A stretch of DNA of 64,000 nt from Flavobacterium hibernum (GCF_000832125.1 NZ_JPRK01000007.1:62001-126000); one strand, 5' to 3'. Positions 35,109 to 43,907 are shown, counted from the first letter of the stretch. Numbers and translations are program-made. Notes: generated by a model not told the origin, from the letters alone.

Positions 35109-35822
35109 TTACATTTTATGAATAATAAAAATCGTTGGTCGATTATGTAAATCAACTTTCAGTTTCTTCCAGTCGGAGACACGCATTGTTTTAATGAATT
35201 CTGTTGGTAACGTAATATCAGTTGCAATACAAAGATGTGTAGAAGGATTTATGATTTGCAAAATATCTTCAACCAATTTGTTGTTTCTGTACGGCGTTTC
35301 GATAAAAATTTGTGATTGATTTTTATCTTGAGATAATTTTTCGAAATGCTTTAAAGCTGATTTTTTTTCGTCTTTATCAATGGGCAAATATCCATTAAAA
35401 GTAAAGCTTTGACCATTCATTCCAGAAGCCATCATGGCTAATAAAATAGAAGATGGGCCAACCAAAGGTACAACCTGAATTCCTTTTTCGTGCGCCAATT
35501 TTACAATAACAGCACCAGGATCTGCAACGCCAGGACAACCGGCTTCGCTCATTAAACCTACGTTTTTTCCTTCTAATAAAGGTTTGATGAAGTCTAAATG
35601 CTCACTTGGTTCCGTTCGCTTGTTAAGCGTAAAAAGAATTAGTTCTGATTGTTTTTTCTCAGGAGAAACGGCTTTTATCGATTTTCTCGCCGTTTTTTCG
35701 TTTTCAACAATATAATGATCTATAAAATCAATACTTCTTTTTACTGTTTGTGGTAAAACATCCATTGGATCGCTTTCGCCCATTGTAGTTGGAATTAAAT
35801 ATAGTTTTCCTAGAAGTTTCAT
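35109..35822 (-). CDS. Tetrapyrrole-methylase-fold SAM methyltransferase (RsmI-like)
   Basis: A 237-residue SAM-dependent methyltransferase of the RsmI/TP-methylase fold: GKLYLIPTTMGES at the N-terminus, GLMSEAGCPGVADPGAVIV (about residues 89-107) and PLVGPSSILLAMMASGMNG (about 118-136). RsmI 2'-O-methylates C1402 of 16S rRNA. The protein is shorter than E. coli RsmI (286) and the N-terminus differs, so it may be a paralogue with a related role. It lies downstream of the phosphatase in the dnaA cluster. Confidence 0.8.
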   Translation of the reverse strand: MKLLGKLYLIPTTMGESDPMDVLPQTVKRSIDFIDHYIVENEKTARKSIKAVSPEKKQSELILFTLNKRTEPSEHLDFIKPLLEGKNVGLMSEAGCPGVADPGAVIVKLAHEKGIQVVPLVGPSSILLAMMASGMNGQSFTFNGYLPIDKDEKKSALKHFEKLSQDKNQSQIFIETPYRNNKLVEDILQIINPSTHLCIATDITLPTEFIKTMRVSDWKKLKVDLHNRPTIFIIHKM

Positions 35823-35850
35823 TTTGAGGTATTTTATAGTTTAAAAACAA

Positions 35851-35886
35851 AAAAGTATTTCAATTATATAAGAACAATTGAAATAC
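35851..35886 (-). terminator. Terminator after the phosphatase gene
   Basis: On the minus strand GTATTTCAATT (from 35886) pairs with AATTGAAATAC, followed by TTTTT. It should partly separate the dnaA-phosphatase transcript from the RsmI-like gene. Confidence 0.75.
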
Positions 35887-35894
35887 AAATTAAA

Positions 35895-36362
35895 TTATGA
35901 ATGCTTTTCGATAAGTTTTTTTGCAATTATATCCGTTACTTCATTTAACATTTGGTAGACATTGTCAAATCCGTTAGTTACTCCAAAGTAAGGATCGGGA
36001 ACATCAACATTTTCGTCTGGAAATAATTCATTTAAAATGAGACGGACTTTGTTTTTGTGTTCTTCAGTTTTGGCAAGTTTGATAACGTCGTTATAATTAG
36101 AAGAGTCCATTACGTAGATGTAATCGAAATCAGTAAAGTCTGAAGTTTGAAACCGTCTTCCTTTTTGATTTTGAATATTTAATCCGTTTTTTTTGGCAAC
36201 AGCAATAGATCTCTTGTCAGGAGAATGACCTACGTGCCAAGATCCTGTTCCAGCTGAATCAACGATGAAATTTTCTTTGGGTAATTTTGATGCTAAAATA
36301 CCTTCTGCTAAAGGTGATCTACAAATATTTCCCAAACAAACCATTAAAACTTTTACAGGCAT
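35895..36362 (-). CDS. Low-molecular-weight protein-tyrosine phosphatase
   Basis: A 155-residue LMW-PTP. The catalytic P-loop VCLGNICRSP (Cys9, Arg15) starts the protein and the general acid is in DPYFG (about residues 121-125). These enzymes dephosphorylate tyrosine or, in some cases, arginine residues. It starts 9 bp after the dnaA stop, so the two are almost surely co-transcribed. Confidence 0.95.
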   Translation of the reverse strand: MPVKVLMVCLGNICRSPLAEGILASKLPKENFIVDSAGTGSWHVGHSPDKRSIAVAKKNGLNIQNQKGRRFQTSDFTDFDYIYVMDSSNYNDVIKLAKTEEHKNKVRLILNELFPDENVDVPDPYFGVTNGFDNVYQMLNEVTDIIAKKLIEKHS

Positions 36363-36371
36363 GATGCGCGT

Positions 36372-37799
36372 TTATAGCGTTAGTTTTTTGTTGATGTCTT
36401 CGACAAATTTTTTGAATTGTTTGTCTGTAGAAACTAAATTGTCGACAGTTTTACAAGCGTGTAATACGGTAGCGTGATCACGATCTCCAATTTGTGAGCC
36501 AATGTTTGCCAAAGAAGCTTTTGTGAATTTCTTTGCAAAGAACATAGCTAATTGCCTCGCTTGAACAACGTGCCTCTTTCGAGTTTTAGATTGAAGTGTT
36601 TCAATATCCAACTGAAAGTAATCTGACACAATTTTTTGAATATAATCGATGGAGATTTCTCTCTTTACGTTTTTAACAAATTTCTCTACAACGCTTTTTG
36701 CTAACTCAATCGTAACTTCTTTTTTGTTGAAAGAAGATTGAGCGATCAACGAAATAATTGCGCCTTCAAGTTCACGAACATTAGATTTGATATTGCGAGC
36801 TACATATTCGATAATATCTTCCGGCATTTCAACACCATCGCGATAAAGAATATTTTTTAAGATCGAAATACGAGTTTCGTAATCTGGCTGGTGTAATTCA
36901 GCAGATAATCCCCATTTAAAACGTGATAATAAACGTTGTTCAATATCTTGCATGTCAACAGGAGCTTTGTCCGAAGTCAAAATAACCTGTTTTCCATTTT
37001 GGTGCAAATAGTTAAAAATATGGAAGAAAACGTCCTGAGTTCCAGATTTTCCAGATAAAAACTGAACGTCGTCAATGATTAGTACGTCGATTAATTGATA
37101 AAAGTGAATGAAATCATTACGATTATTCTTTTTAACCGAATCAATATATTGTTGTGTGAAAATTTCGGCAGAAATATATAAAACCGTTTTTTCAGGATAT
37201 TTATCTTTAACTTCTACACCTATAGCATGCGCTAAGTGTGTTTTTCCTAAACCAACTCCACCAAAAATCAATAACGGATTAAATGATGTTCCTCCAGGTT
37301 TGTTGGCAACAGCCATACCTGCAGAACGAGCCAAACGGTTAGAATCCCCTTCTAAGAAATTGTCAAAACTATAGTTTGCATTTAACTGCGATTCAATTTT
37401 TAGATTTCTAATTCCAGGAATTACAAACGGATTTTTAAGCTCAGGATTTAAGTTTTTAAACGGAGCATCAACCTCTTGAGGTTTCATTGGCACTCTGTTG
37501 GCACTTGGCAACTGTTCGGTAAACGGTTGTTTATTGCCATAAGTGTTCTCCATTTTAATTTTATAGAGTAACTTTGCGTTTTTTCCTAGTTCTTTGGTAA
37601 GCGCAACTTTTAATAATTTTACGTAATGTTCTTCTAACCACTCGTAGAAAAATTTACTTGGTACTTGAATGTATAACGCGTTGTCGGTTAGCTCAACTGA
37701 TTTGATTGGTTCGAACCAAGTTTTATATGCTTGATCTTGAATATTGTCTTTTATAAAGGACAAACAGTTTTCCCATACCGATTGAGCAGTTTTAGTCAT
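36372..37799 (-). CDS. dnaA: Chromosomal replication initiator DnaA
   Basis: A 475-residue DnaA with all four domains: N-terminal interaction domain (1-80, WENCLSFIKDNIQDQAYKTW), linker, AAA+ ATPase (Walker A GGVGLGKTHL near 180; Walker B IDDVQFLSG near 243) and the C-terminal DNA-binding domain with the signature GDRDHATVLHACKTV. It binds DnaA boxes and opens oriC. No dnaN follows; the gene is instead coupled to an LMW phosphatase. The 187-bp upstream region holds one near-consensus DnaA box. Confidence 0.98.
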   Translation of the reverse strand: MTKTAQSVWENCLSFIKDNIQDQAYKTWFEPIKSVELTDNALYIQVPSKFFYEWLEEHYVKLLKVALTKELGKNAKLLYKIKMENTYGNKQPFTEQLPSANRVPMKPQEVDAPFKNLNPELKNPFVIPGIRNLKIESQLNANYSFDNFLEGDSNRLARSAGMAVANKPGGTSFNPLLIFGGVGLGKTHLAHAIGVEVKDKYPEKTVLYISAEIFTQQYIDSVKKNNRNDFIHFYQLIDVLIIDDVQFLSGKSGTQDVFFHIFNYLHQNGKQVILTSDKAPVDMQDIEQRLLSRFKWGLSAELHQPDYETRISILKNILYRDGVEMPEDIIEYVARNIKSNVRELEGAIISLIAQSSFNKKEVTIELAKSVVEKFVKNVKREISIDYIQKIVSDYFQLDIETLQSKTRKRHVVQARQLAMFFAKKFTKASLANIGSQIGDRDHATVLHACKTVDNLVSTDKQFKKFVEDINKKLTL

Positions 37800-37885
37800 A
37801 GATTCAGATAAGTTTTTATATTATTAATAAAGATTCTCCTTATAAAATAGGAGCAATTTTATTCCGTATTTCGGGATAACAAATA

Positions 37886-37894
37886 TGTGAACAA
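37886..37894 (-). promoter_or_regulatory. Possible DnaA box upstream of dnaA
   Basis: TGTGAACAA reads TTGTTCACA on the minus strand, one mismatch from TTATNCACA. A weaker 7-of-9 match (TTATCCCGA) lies 15 bp away in the same orientation. It could serve dnaA autoregulation. One or two sites can occur by chance. Confidence 0.25.
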
Positions 37895-37986
37895 ATTTCT
37901 GTAAAAAAAAATATTTTGGTATCTAATTTTATAAAAAAATGTTGTACGTGAACTTTAGGAAGTTTAATTTTTTTAATCTATAAATA

Positions 37987-38391
37987 ATGAAAAATCATCA
38001 AACGCAAGTGCGTGTTCGTTACTCAGAAACTGACCAAATGGGAGTTGTTTATCACGGAAATTACGTCCCATATTTTGAGATTGGACGCGTGGAATGGCTT
38101 AGAAATAAAGGGGTTTCGTATAAAAGTATGGAAGAAAGTGGAATTGGATTGCCAATCGTTTCTATGCAAATAAATTATAAAAAATCGGCACGTTATGATG
38201 AGCTTTTAACAATTCATACCACTTTCAAAAGTCAGTCGAATGTTAAGATCGAATTTGACTGCGCAATCTATAATGAGGCAAATGAGTTATTAACAACTGC
38301 AGTGTTTATTTTAGTATTTATTTCGTTAAAATCAGGTCGTCCAACTGCTCCTCCGGATTATATTTTAGAATTGTTTAAAACACTTGAATAA
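37987..38391 (+). CDS. Acyl-CoA thioesterase (YbgC/FadM family)
   Basis: A 134-residue hotdog-fold thioesterase. RYSETDQMGVVYHGNYVPYF (about residues 10-29) contains the catalytic Asp of the 4-hydroxybenzoyl-CoA thioesterase-like family. It hydrolyses acyl-CoA esters; the chain-length preference is unknown. It is divergent from dnaA with 187 bp between starts. Confidence 0.92.
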   Translation: MKNHQTQVRVRYSETDQMGVVYHGNYVPYFEIGRVEWLRNKGVSYKSMEESGIGLPIVSMQINYKKSARYDELLTIHTTFKSQSNVKIEFDCAIYNEANELLTTAVFILVFISLKSGRPTAPPDYILELFKTLE

Positions 38392-38422
38392 TTGTTAAAA
38401 CGAGGTGTATTTTTCTAATAAT

Positions 38423-39055
38423 TTATATAATTTTAATATCGATTTCAAACATTAAATCAAAAATGTCGAATACTGATTCGGCATTTTTTTTTCGTGTTTT
38501 CGTGATAATTTTGCCAATTGGAAGACCAGAATCTTCATTAATTTCCATTTCTTGAGATGTAATTTCCAGCTTTTTTTCTTTAATAACACGCATTACTTTA
38601 TTCATGTTTTTGTAGTCAAAAGAGATTAAAAAGTGAACATCTATAGTTTTTTCGATAATTTCGCAAACTTCCAGCGTCATTTGTGCTGTTGTTTTATAAG
38701 CAGCAATTAATCCGCCAACACCTAATTTTACTCCGCCAAAAATTCGAACTACAACTATAAGAACGTTTGTTAGTCCAAAAGATTGTATTTGTCCATAAAT
38801 TGGAGCTCCGGCAGTATTACTAGGTTCGCCATCGTCATTGGCACGATAAGATATTTTTGGCGCGGTTCCTAATTGATATGCGTAGCAATAGTGTACTGCA
38901 TGCGGATGTTGTTTTTTTAAACCTTCAATAATTGGTTTTACTTCATCTTCACTTTCTATCGGATAAGCGTAGCCAAAGAATTTACTGCCTTTTTCTTTAA
39001 AAAGTATTTCTTCAGATTCAAAAGCAATGGTTTTGTAAGTGTCGTTGTATTCCAA
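38423..39055 (-). CDS. YigZ / IMPACT family protein
   Basis: A 210-residue member of the UPF0029 (IMPACT N-terminal) family: KGSKFFGYAYPIESEDEVKP (about residues 21-40), YRANDDGEPSNTAGAPI (about 70-86) and VVVRIFGGVKLGVGGLIAAY are signature elements; the C-terminal ferredoxin-like half matches YigZ. The biochemical role is unresolved, with translation-related functions proposed for relatives. It is convergent with the thioesterase gene. Confidence 0.92.
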   Translation of the reverse strand: MEYNDTYKTIAFESEEILFKEKGSKFFGYAYPIESEDEVKPIIEGLKKQHPHAVHYCYAYQLGTAPKISYRANDDGEPSNTAGAPIYGQIQSFGLTNVLIVVVRIFGGVKLGVGGLIAAYKTTAQMTLEVCEIIEKTIDVHFLISFDYKNMNKVMRVIKEKKLEITSQEMEINEDSGLPIGKIITKTRKKNAESVFDIFDLMFEIDIKII

Positions 39056-39087
39056 AAGTAAATTTCTAAATTATGTTTAATGATTTC

Positions 39088-39264
39088 TTTGCCACAGATT
39101 ACAAGATTTAAAAGGATTTTTTTTACCAGCTATTGTAGATTTTTTTTACGCAGATTTAAAAAGATTAAAGCTGATATGCGCAGCTAATAATCAAAATTTA
39201 ATCTGCTCAAATCTTTTTAAATCTGCGTGAAAAATTTGTGCTAATTTGTGAAATTTGTGGCAAA
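39088..39264. repeat. Nested inverted-repeat element (CGCAGATTTAAAAAGATT)
   Basis: The inner arms ACGCAGATTTAAAAAGATT (39148-39166) and AATCTTTTTAAATCTGCGT (39210-39228) are perfect 19-bp complements. The outer arms TTTGCCACA (39088-39096) and TGTGGCAAA (39256-39264) are also exact. The 177-bp structure fills the whole gap between the YigZ and HAD genes. A degraded relative of the inner arm occurs near 45603-45650. Confidence 0.75.
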
Positions 39265-39278
39265 AAATCTTTTTGTAG

Positions 39279-39881
39279 CTATAGTATTTTTTTATCAAAT
39301 AAATCGACAACATCTTCTTGACCTACTTGTAAGTTCCAAACATGAAGACCTAAAGCAGCGGCAGCATCTGTATTTTCTTTTTTGTCATCAACAAACAAAG
39401 TACGTTTTGGAGATAATTCGTGTTTGTTAATTACATATTGAAAAACATCAGCATTTGGTTTTCGCATTCCAATTTCGAAAGAAAAATAAACTTTTTCAAA
39501 ACACTGATAAAAATCGCTGTAAAAGGAAATTCCAGTTTTAGTCTCAAAAGTTTCAATATGAATAGAATCTGTATTACTTAACAAAAACAAACGGTATTTT
39601 TGAGAAAGCATTTGTAAAAACTCCAATCTATACAATGGAAAGTCAGCTAAAATAGCATTCCATGCTTCCAGGATTTCTTCGATTGAAGCGTTTGGAAGTT
39701 CTTTTTGAAAACCGGCTAAAAATTCTTCAGTAGTGATATCGCCAGTTTCAAATAATTGGTTTAAACGATCAAATTCCGAATTCCATTCAGTCATGCCTAA
39801 TTTTTGCAATCCCGAAATAGTAGCTTGTTTATCTAAATTGATAAAGATATCTCCAAAGTCAAAAATTATAGTATCAATCAT
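39279..39881 (-). CDS. HAD family hydrolase overlapping ribD
   Basis: A 200-residue HAD phosphatase-like protein. Motif I is IIFDFGDIFINLD with nucleophile Asp8 and Gly at the usual second-Asp position, as in YihX-type phosphatases (DxGN/DxGG); motif II is LLSNTDS (about residues 108-114), and KPNADVF plus FVDDKKENTDAA (about 145-175) give motifs III and IV. Its start overlaps the ribD stop by 8 bp, so the two are translationally coupled. This makes it a candidate for the HAD phosphatase step of riboflavin synthesis, although nothing in the sequence proves the substrate. Confidence 0.9.
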   Translation of the reverse strand: MIDTIIFDFGDIFINLDKQATISGLQKLGMTEWNSEFDRLNQLFETGDITTEEFLAGFQKELPNASIEEILEAWNAILADFPLYRLEFLQMLSQKYRLFLLSNTDSIHIETFETKTGISFYSDFYQCFEKVYFSFEIGMRKPNADVFQYVINKHELSPKRTLFVDDKKENTDAAAALGLHVWNLQVGQEDVVDLFDKKIL

Positions 39882-40923
39882 GATTTCTAACGTTAATTAA
39901 TTCGTCGGTTTGAATATAAGTTTTGGTCGTTGTTTTCTTTTGTAGAACTGGAGCTGTTGTTCCTTTATTAAAATTGATTTTTCCGATAAATATTCGGGCT
40001 TCATCCCAAATATTGGCATCAATAAAAGATTGTAAGGTTTGTAAACCACCTTCTATAATTATAGACTGAATTTGATTTTGATACAAAACAGCTATAATTT
40101 GAGGAATTACATTTTGATTAAAATCGATTACTTCAAAGATAGTGTTTTCTGTCGAAAACTGGTTTTCTGATTTTGTAAAAAGAATGGTTTTGACACTGTT
40201 ATCAAAAATAAAACTCTCCTTAGAAATTCGATTGTTTTGATCAAGAACAACTCTAACAGGATTGTTTCCGGACCAATTTCGAGTGTTTAATTTCGGGTTG
40301 TCGTCGACAACAGTTTGCGTGCCTGCTAAAATGGCTTGTTCTTCGCTTCGCCATTTATGAACCAATTGTCTGGAATAAGTATTGGTAATCCAAACAGGTT
40401 TGCGTTCCTGATTAAGTATTTTTTCCGGTGCTAAAAAGCCATCTTGGCTTTCTGCCCATTTTAAAATAATATAAGGTCTCCTTTTTTGGTGGAAAGTAAA
40501 AAAGCGTTTATTGAGTTCGTTACATTCGTTTTCTAAAACTCCTACAACAACATTTGCTCCCGCAGCAATTAGTTTTTTAATACCATTGCCGGCAACTTTT
40601 TCGTTAGGATCTACAGTTCCAACAACAACATTCGGAATTTCATTTGCAATAATTAAATCGCAACAAGGAGGTGTTTTTCCAAAATGACTGCAAGGTTCTA
40701 AACTAACATAAATTGTAGCTTTTTTTAATAGCGATTTATCTTTTACAGATCGAATAGCATTGACTTCGGCGTGAGGTTCTCCGGCTTTTTTGTGCCAGCC
40801 TTCGCCAATAATTTTATCGTTGTAAACAATTACACTTCCTACCATTGGGTTTGGGTAAGTTGTTCCAAAACCATTCTGAGCAAGTTCGATGCAGCGTTTT
40901 ATATATTTTTCATGTGTATTCAC
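39874..40923 (-). CDS. ribD: Bifunctional riboflavin biosynthesis protein RibD
   Basis: A 349-residue fusion of pyrimidine deaminase and reductase. The deaminase half holds the zinc site His51-Ala-Glu53 plus Cys78 and Cys87 (SLEPCSHFGKTPPCC). The reductase half (about residue 145 onward) begins RRPYIILKWAESQDGFLAP and contains GGLQTLQSFIDANIWDE. It converts the GTP-cyclohydrolase II product to 5-amino-6-(ribitylamino)uracil phosphate. It starts 110 bp from a divergent acetyltransferase gene. No FMN riboswitch-like leader was recognised. Confidence 0.96.
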   Translation of the reverse strand: MNTHEKYIKRCIELAQNGFGTTYPNPMVGSVIVYNDKIIGEGWHKKAGEPHAEVNAIRSVKDKSLLKKATIYVSLEPCSHFGKTPPCCDLIIANEIPNVVVGTVDPNEKVAGNGIKKLIAAGANVVVGVLENECNELNKRFFTFHQKRRPYIILKWAESQDGFLAPEKILNQERKPVWITNTYSRQLVHKWRSEEQAILAGTQTVVDDNPKLNTRNWSGNNPVRVVLDQNNRISKESFIFDNSVKTILFTKSENQFSTENTIFEVIDFNQNVIPQIIAVLYQNQIQSIIIEGGLQTLQSFIDANIWDEARIFIGKINFNKGTTAPVLQKKTTTKTYIQTDELINVRNHD

Positions 40924-40999
40924 AGTGCAAAAGTAGTTATTTTTGAGATTAATCCTGATAGTTTCGGGTTAGTTAAGGGAACTATCAAAAAACTATTTT

Positions 41000-41007
41000 T
41001 ACTTTTG
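41000..41007 (+). promoter_or_regulatory. Candidate -7 box for the acetyltransferase gene
   Basis: TACTTTTG matches TAnnTTTG 26 bp before the ATG at 41034. On the other strand CAAAAGTA at 40928-40935 gives a mirror-image box only 4 bp from the ribD ATG. Confidence 0.4.
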
Positions 41008-41033
41008 TAGTTAAGTTACACGAATAAATTATT

Positions 41034-41519
41034 ATGGAAAATTGGATGATCAGAGCAATTGAGAAAAAAGATAATCAGGCAGTTGCTCAATTAATACGAT
41101 CGGTTTTTGATGAAATGGAAATCCCAAAAGTGGGTACAGCATATGAAGATGCTTATTTAGATTTAATGTTTGAAGAATACAATAAACCAAAGTCAGTTTA
41201 TTTTGTTGTTGAAAAACAAGGTAAAATTGTAGGTTGTTGCGGAATAGCTCCATTAGAAAACGGCGCGCCAGAAATTTGCGAATTGCAAAAAATGTATTTT
41301 TTGCCTGAAACTCGTGGTTTAGGAATTGGTGCTACAATGATGGATAAATGTTTGCAACAAGCAAGAAATTTTGGTTTTGAAAAATGTTACATAGAAACGA
41401 TGCCATTTATGAATGCGGCTCAAAAATTATATAAAAAATCAGGTTTTGAATATTTAGATGCTCCAATTGGAAATACTGGGCACAGTTCTTGCCCCGTTTG
41501 GATGTTAAAAGTTTTGTAG
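41034..41519 (+). CDS. GNAT family N-acetyltransferase
   Basis: A 161-residue acetyltransferase. The acetyl-CoA motif A is LQKMYFLPETRGLGIGATMM (about residues 84-103, with RGLGIG), followed by CYIETMPFMNAAQKLYKKSGF (motif B). The acceptor is unknown. It is upstream of prmC by 90 bp on the same strand. Confidence 0.9.
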   Translation: MENWMIRAIEKKDNQAVAQLIRSVFDEMEIPKVGTAYEDAYLDLMFEEYNKPKSVYFVVEKQGKIVGCCGIAPLENGAPEICELQKMYFLPETRGLGIGATMMDKCLQQARNFGFEKCYIETMPFMNAAQKLYKKSGFEYLDAPIGNTGHSSCPVWMLKVL

Positions 41520-41609
41520 AATGAGAATGTAACAATTTTGGTTTTACAATACTTATGTTGAAGTGAAATACGATTGGTCTAGCTAGAAAATAATGCTCAA
41601 ATACGCAAA

Positions 41610-42464
41610 ATGAGAATCAAACAATACCGTACAGAATTTATTAAAGAATTATCACCTTTTTACGATGCGTACGAAGCGGAGAGCTTTTTCTATTTAATTT
41701 TAGAAGACAAACATAAGCTACGCCAAATCGATTTGGCTCTAAATCATGAATTGAGCTTTGTACAAACAGATTTTGTAGTTTGGGATTTAATTTTGAATCA
41801 ATTAAAAAAAGAGATTCCAATTCAATATCTATTAGGAAAAACTCATTTTTACGGTTTAGAATTTGAAGTAAATGAGAATGTTTTAATTCCGAGACCAGAA
41901 ACAGAAGAATTGGTCGAATGGATTATTAACGAAAATTCTAAAACTGATAAAACCAAGAAAATAAAGATTCTTGATATTGGAACAGGAAGCGGATGTATTG
42001 CAATTTCATTAGCGAAAAATATTCCTAATGCAGAGGTTTATGCCATTGACGTTTCTAAAAAAGCAATCGAAACAGCCAAAAGAAATGCCATTAGAAATAA
42101 TGTAGAGGTTACTTTTATACTTCAGGATATTTTAAAAACCGATGAATTGAAATGTAATTTTGATATTATAGTTTCAAATCCGCCATATGTTCGAAATTTA
42201 GAGAAAGAAGAAATCAAAAAGAATGTACTGGATTACGAACCGCATCTGGCGCTTTTTGTTGAGGATAACGATGCATTGATTTTTTATAGAAAAATTGCAG
42301 AATTGGCTAAAAAAAATCTTTCAGAAAACGGACAGCTGTATTTTGAAATTAATCAATATTTAGGAAAAGAAATGACCAATTTACTCGAAAAATTGGATTT
42401 CAAAAAAATAGAACTTCGAAAAGATATTTACAATAATGACCGAATGACAAAGGGGGTTATTTAG
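41610..42464 (+). CDS. prmC: Release-factor glutamine methyltransferase PrmC
   Basis: A 284-residue methyltransferase. The N-terminal helical domain is followed by IPIQYLLGKTHFYGLEFEVN and PRPETEELVEW; SAM motif I is ILDIGTGSGCIAISLA (about residues 120-135) and the catalytic NPPY is near 190. PrmC methylates the GGQ glutamine of release factors RF1 and RF2. The NPPY motif is shared with DNA adenine methylases, but the N-terminal domain and PRPETE motif identify PrmC. Confidence 0.95.
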   Translation: MRIKQYRTEFIKELSPFYDAYEAESFFYLILEDKHKLRQIDLALNHELSFVQTDFVVWDLILNQLKKEIPIQYLLGKTHFYGLEFEVNENVLIPRPETEELVEWIINENSKTDKTKKIKILDIGTGSGCIAISLAKNIPNAEVYAIDVSKKAIETAKRNAIRNNVEVTFILQDILKTDELKCNFDIIVSNPPYVRNLEKEEIKKNVLDYEPHLALFVEDNDALIFYRKIAELAKKNLSENGQLYFEINQYLGKEMTNLLEKLDFKKIELRKDIYNNDRMTKGVI

Positions 42465-42552
42465 TTTTCGGTCGCGGTCTCAGTTTTCAGTCTTGTTGCA
42501 GGCTAATACTGTAAGCTGAAAACTGAGACTGAAAACTGAGACTGAAGACTAA
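42464..42552. repeat. CTCAGTTTTCAG inverted repeat, best copy
   Basis: GTCTCAGTTTTCAGTCT (42477-42493) and AGACTGAAAACTGAGAC (42526-42542) are perfect 17-bp complements. It lies between convergent prmC and the MacB-like permease gene, beginning at the prmC stop. Related elements: 20721, 52505 and 52831. Confidence 0.75.
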
Positions 42553-42559
42553 AAAAAAA

Positions 42560-43801
42560 CTACTCGTAGCGCAAAGCTTCGATAGGGTCAAGTTTTGAAG
42601 CTTTTATTGCAGGATATAATCCAGAAACAATTGCAACGGTAAAACTGGTTGCAAAAGCTGCAAAAATTGCCATCCACGGAATTACAAAAGCAAAATTTAA
42701 AATAGCAGAAAAAGCATATCCAATTAATATTCCGAAGATAATACCAACAAAACCTCCAATTTGTCCAATTAGTAATGTTTCTATAAAAAACTGTACCGAA
42801 ATCGTAATTTTAGTAGCTCCCAGTGCTTTACGAACGCCAATTTCTCTTGTACGTTCCGTAACCGAAACAATCATAATGTTCATTAAAGCAATAGAGGATC
42901 CTAAAATAGTTATGATGCTTATAATCCAGGCTGCCCAGCCTAAATATTTAGTGATTCCAAGTATTCTATTGATTAAATCATCACTACGACCAATTCCAAA
43001 ATTATTGTCGCGAACTGGACTTAATTTGCGCACGCGTCGCATGGTGCTTGTTGCATTGTCTATAGCTTCGTCTAAAAGCTCTTTTTTAGAAACCATGACA
43101 CTTATCGTATAGTTAATTTTTGGAGCCGTAAATAAAGAACGTGCGACTTGAATTGGAATTAAAACACGTAAATCTTGACTGTGTCCAAAAGTGGAGCCTT
43201 TTTCCTTTAAAACTCCAATAACTTTAAAACGGGCACCACGAATAGAAATGATTTTGTCAATTGGATTAACATCTTTTAATAAGCCTTTTTCAAAATCAGA
43301 ACCAACAATACAAGAGTAAGTATTGTTTTCGATATCAAATTGATTGAAAGAACGTCCAGAAGTAGTTTCTAAACCAGAATTGGAAATATAATGCTCGTCG
43401 ACGCCAAGAATAGTGATTTCCGGATCTGTTTTTTGGTCTAAATATTTTACTTCTGCTTTTGTTGAAGCCGTAAACGAAAGAGAAGTTTCAGTAAAAGGAT
43501 ATTTATATTTGTTTTTAAAAGCGACTGCTTCAGGATAAGAAATAATAGGATTAACAATTTCACGTTCGTTTCCGCCACGATTTTTAAGATTGTTTTCGTA
43601 TTGGTTGATGTTGAAAGTATTAGCTCCCATCGAAGCAAAATTAGTTGAAACAGTATTTTCAATAGCTGTTACAATAGTTAAAATTCCAACCAAAGCTGTA
43701 ATTCCAATCGCAATAATTAATACAGTAAGAATAGTACGCAATAATTGTGTTTTGATAGAACCAAAAGCAATTCGGATATTTTCTTTAAATAATTTTAGCA
43801 T
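42560..43801 (-). CDS. ABC transporter permease (MacB/FtsX-like)
   Basis: About 413 residues from the ATG at 43801 (an adjacent ATG at 43804 is equally possible; the in-frame TTG further upstream is not needed). One N-terminal helix (about residues 20-45), a large periplasmic MacB_PCD domain, then three C-terminal helices with the FtsX motif TREIGVRKALGATKITISVQFF (near 325-346, here split: TREIGVRKALGA). Such permeases act as mechanotransmission ABC systems for lipoproteins, peptides or drugs. The ATPase partner is not adjacent. Confidence 0.92.
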   Translation of the reverse strand: MLKLFKENIRIAFGSIKTQLLRTILTVLIIAIGITALVGILTIVTAIENTVSTNFASMGANTFNINQYENNLKNRGGNEREIVNPIISYPEAVAFKNKYKYPFTETSLSFTASTKAEVKYLDQKTDPEITILGVDEHYISNSGLETTSGRSFNQFDIENNTYSCIVGSDFEKGLLKDVNPIDKIISIRGARFKVIGVLKEKGSTFGHSQDLRVLIPIQVARSLFTAPKINYTISVMVSKKELLDEAIDNATSTMRRVRKLSPVRDNNFGIGRSDDLINRILGITKYLGWAAWIISIITILGSSIALMNIMIVSVTERTREIGVRKALGATKITISVQFFIETLLIGQIGGFVGIIFGILIGYAFSAILNFAFVIPWMAIFAAFATSFTVAIVSGLYPAIKASKLDPIEALRYE

Positions 43802-43907
43802 CATGACCAATTTGTCACGAAAATACGTTTTTTGTTACAAGTTTGTTTTCGAACTACCATTATTTATTTTAAAAAATAAGATATTTGCACACGATTTAAG
43901 AGATATG

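Noticed and set aside
37800..37986. Possible replication origin next to dnaA
   Set aside because: Only one near-consensus and one weak DnaA box, no AT-rich unwinding array beyond the background, no dnaN/gyrB context; a GC-skew plot would be needed.
39874..41033. FMN riboswitch controlling ribD
   Set aside because: The 110-bp leader between ribD and the divergent gene is too short and lacks the conserved FMN aptamer sequences.
41610..42464. NPPY-containing methylase as part of a restriction-modification system
   Set aside because: N-terminal domain and PRPETE motif identify PrmC; no restriction gene is adjacent.
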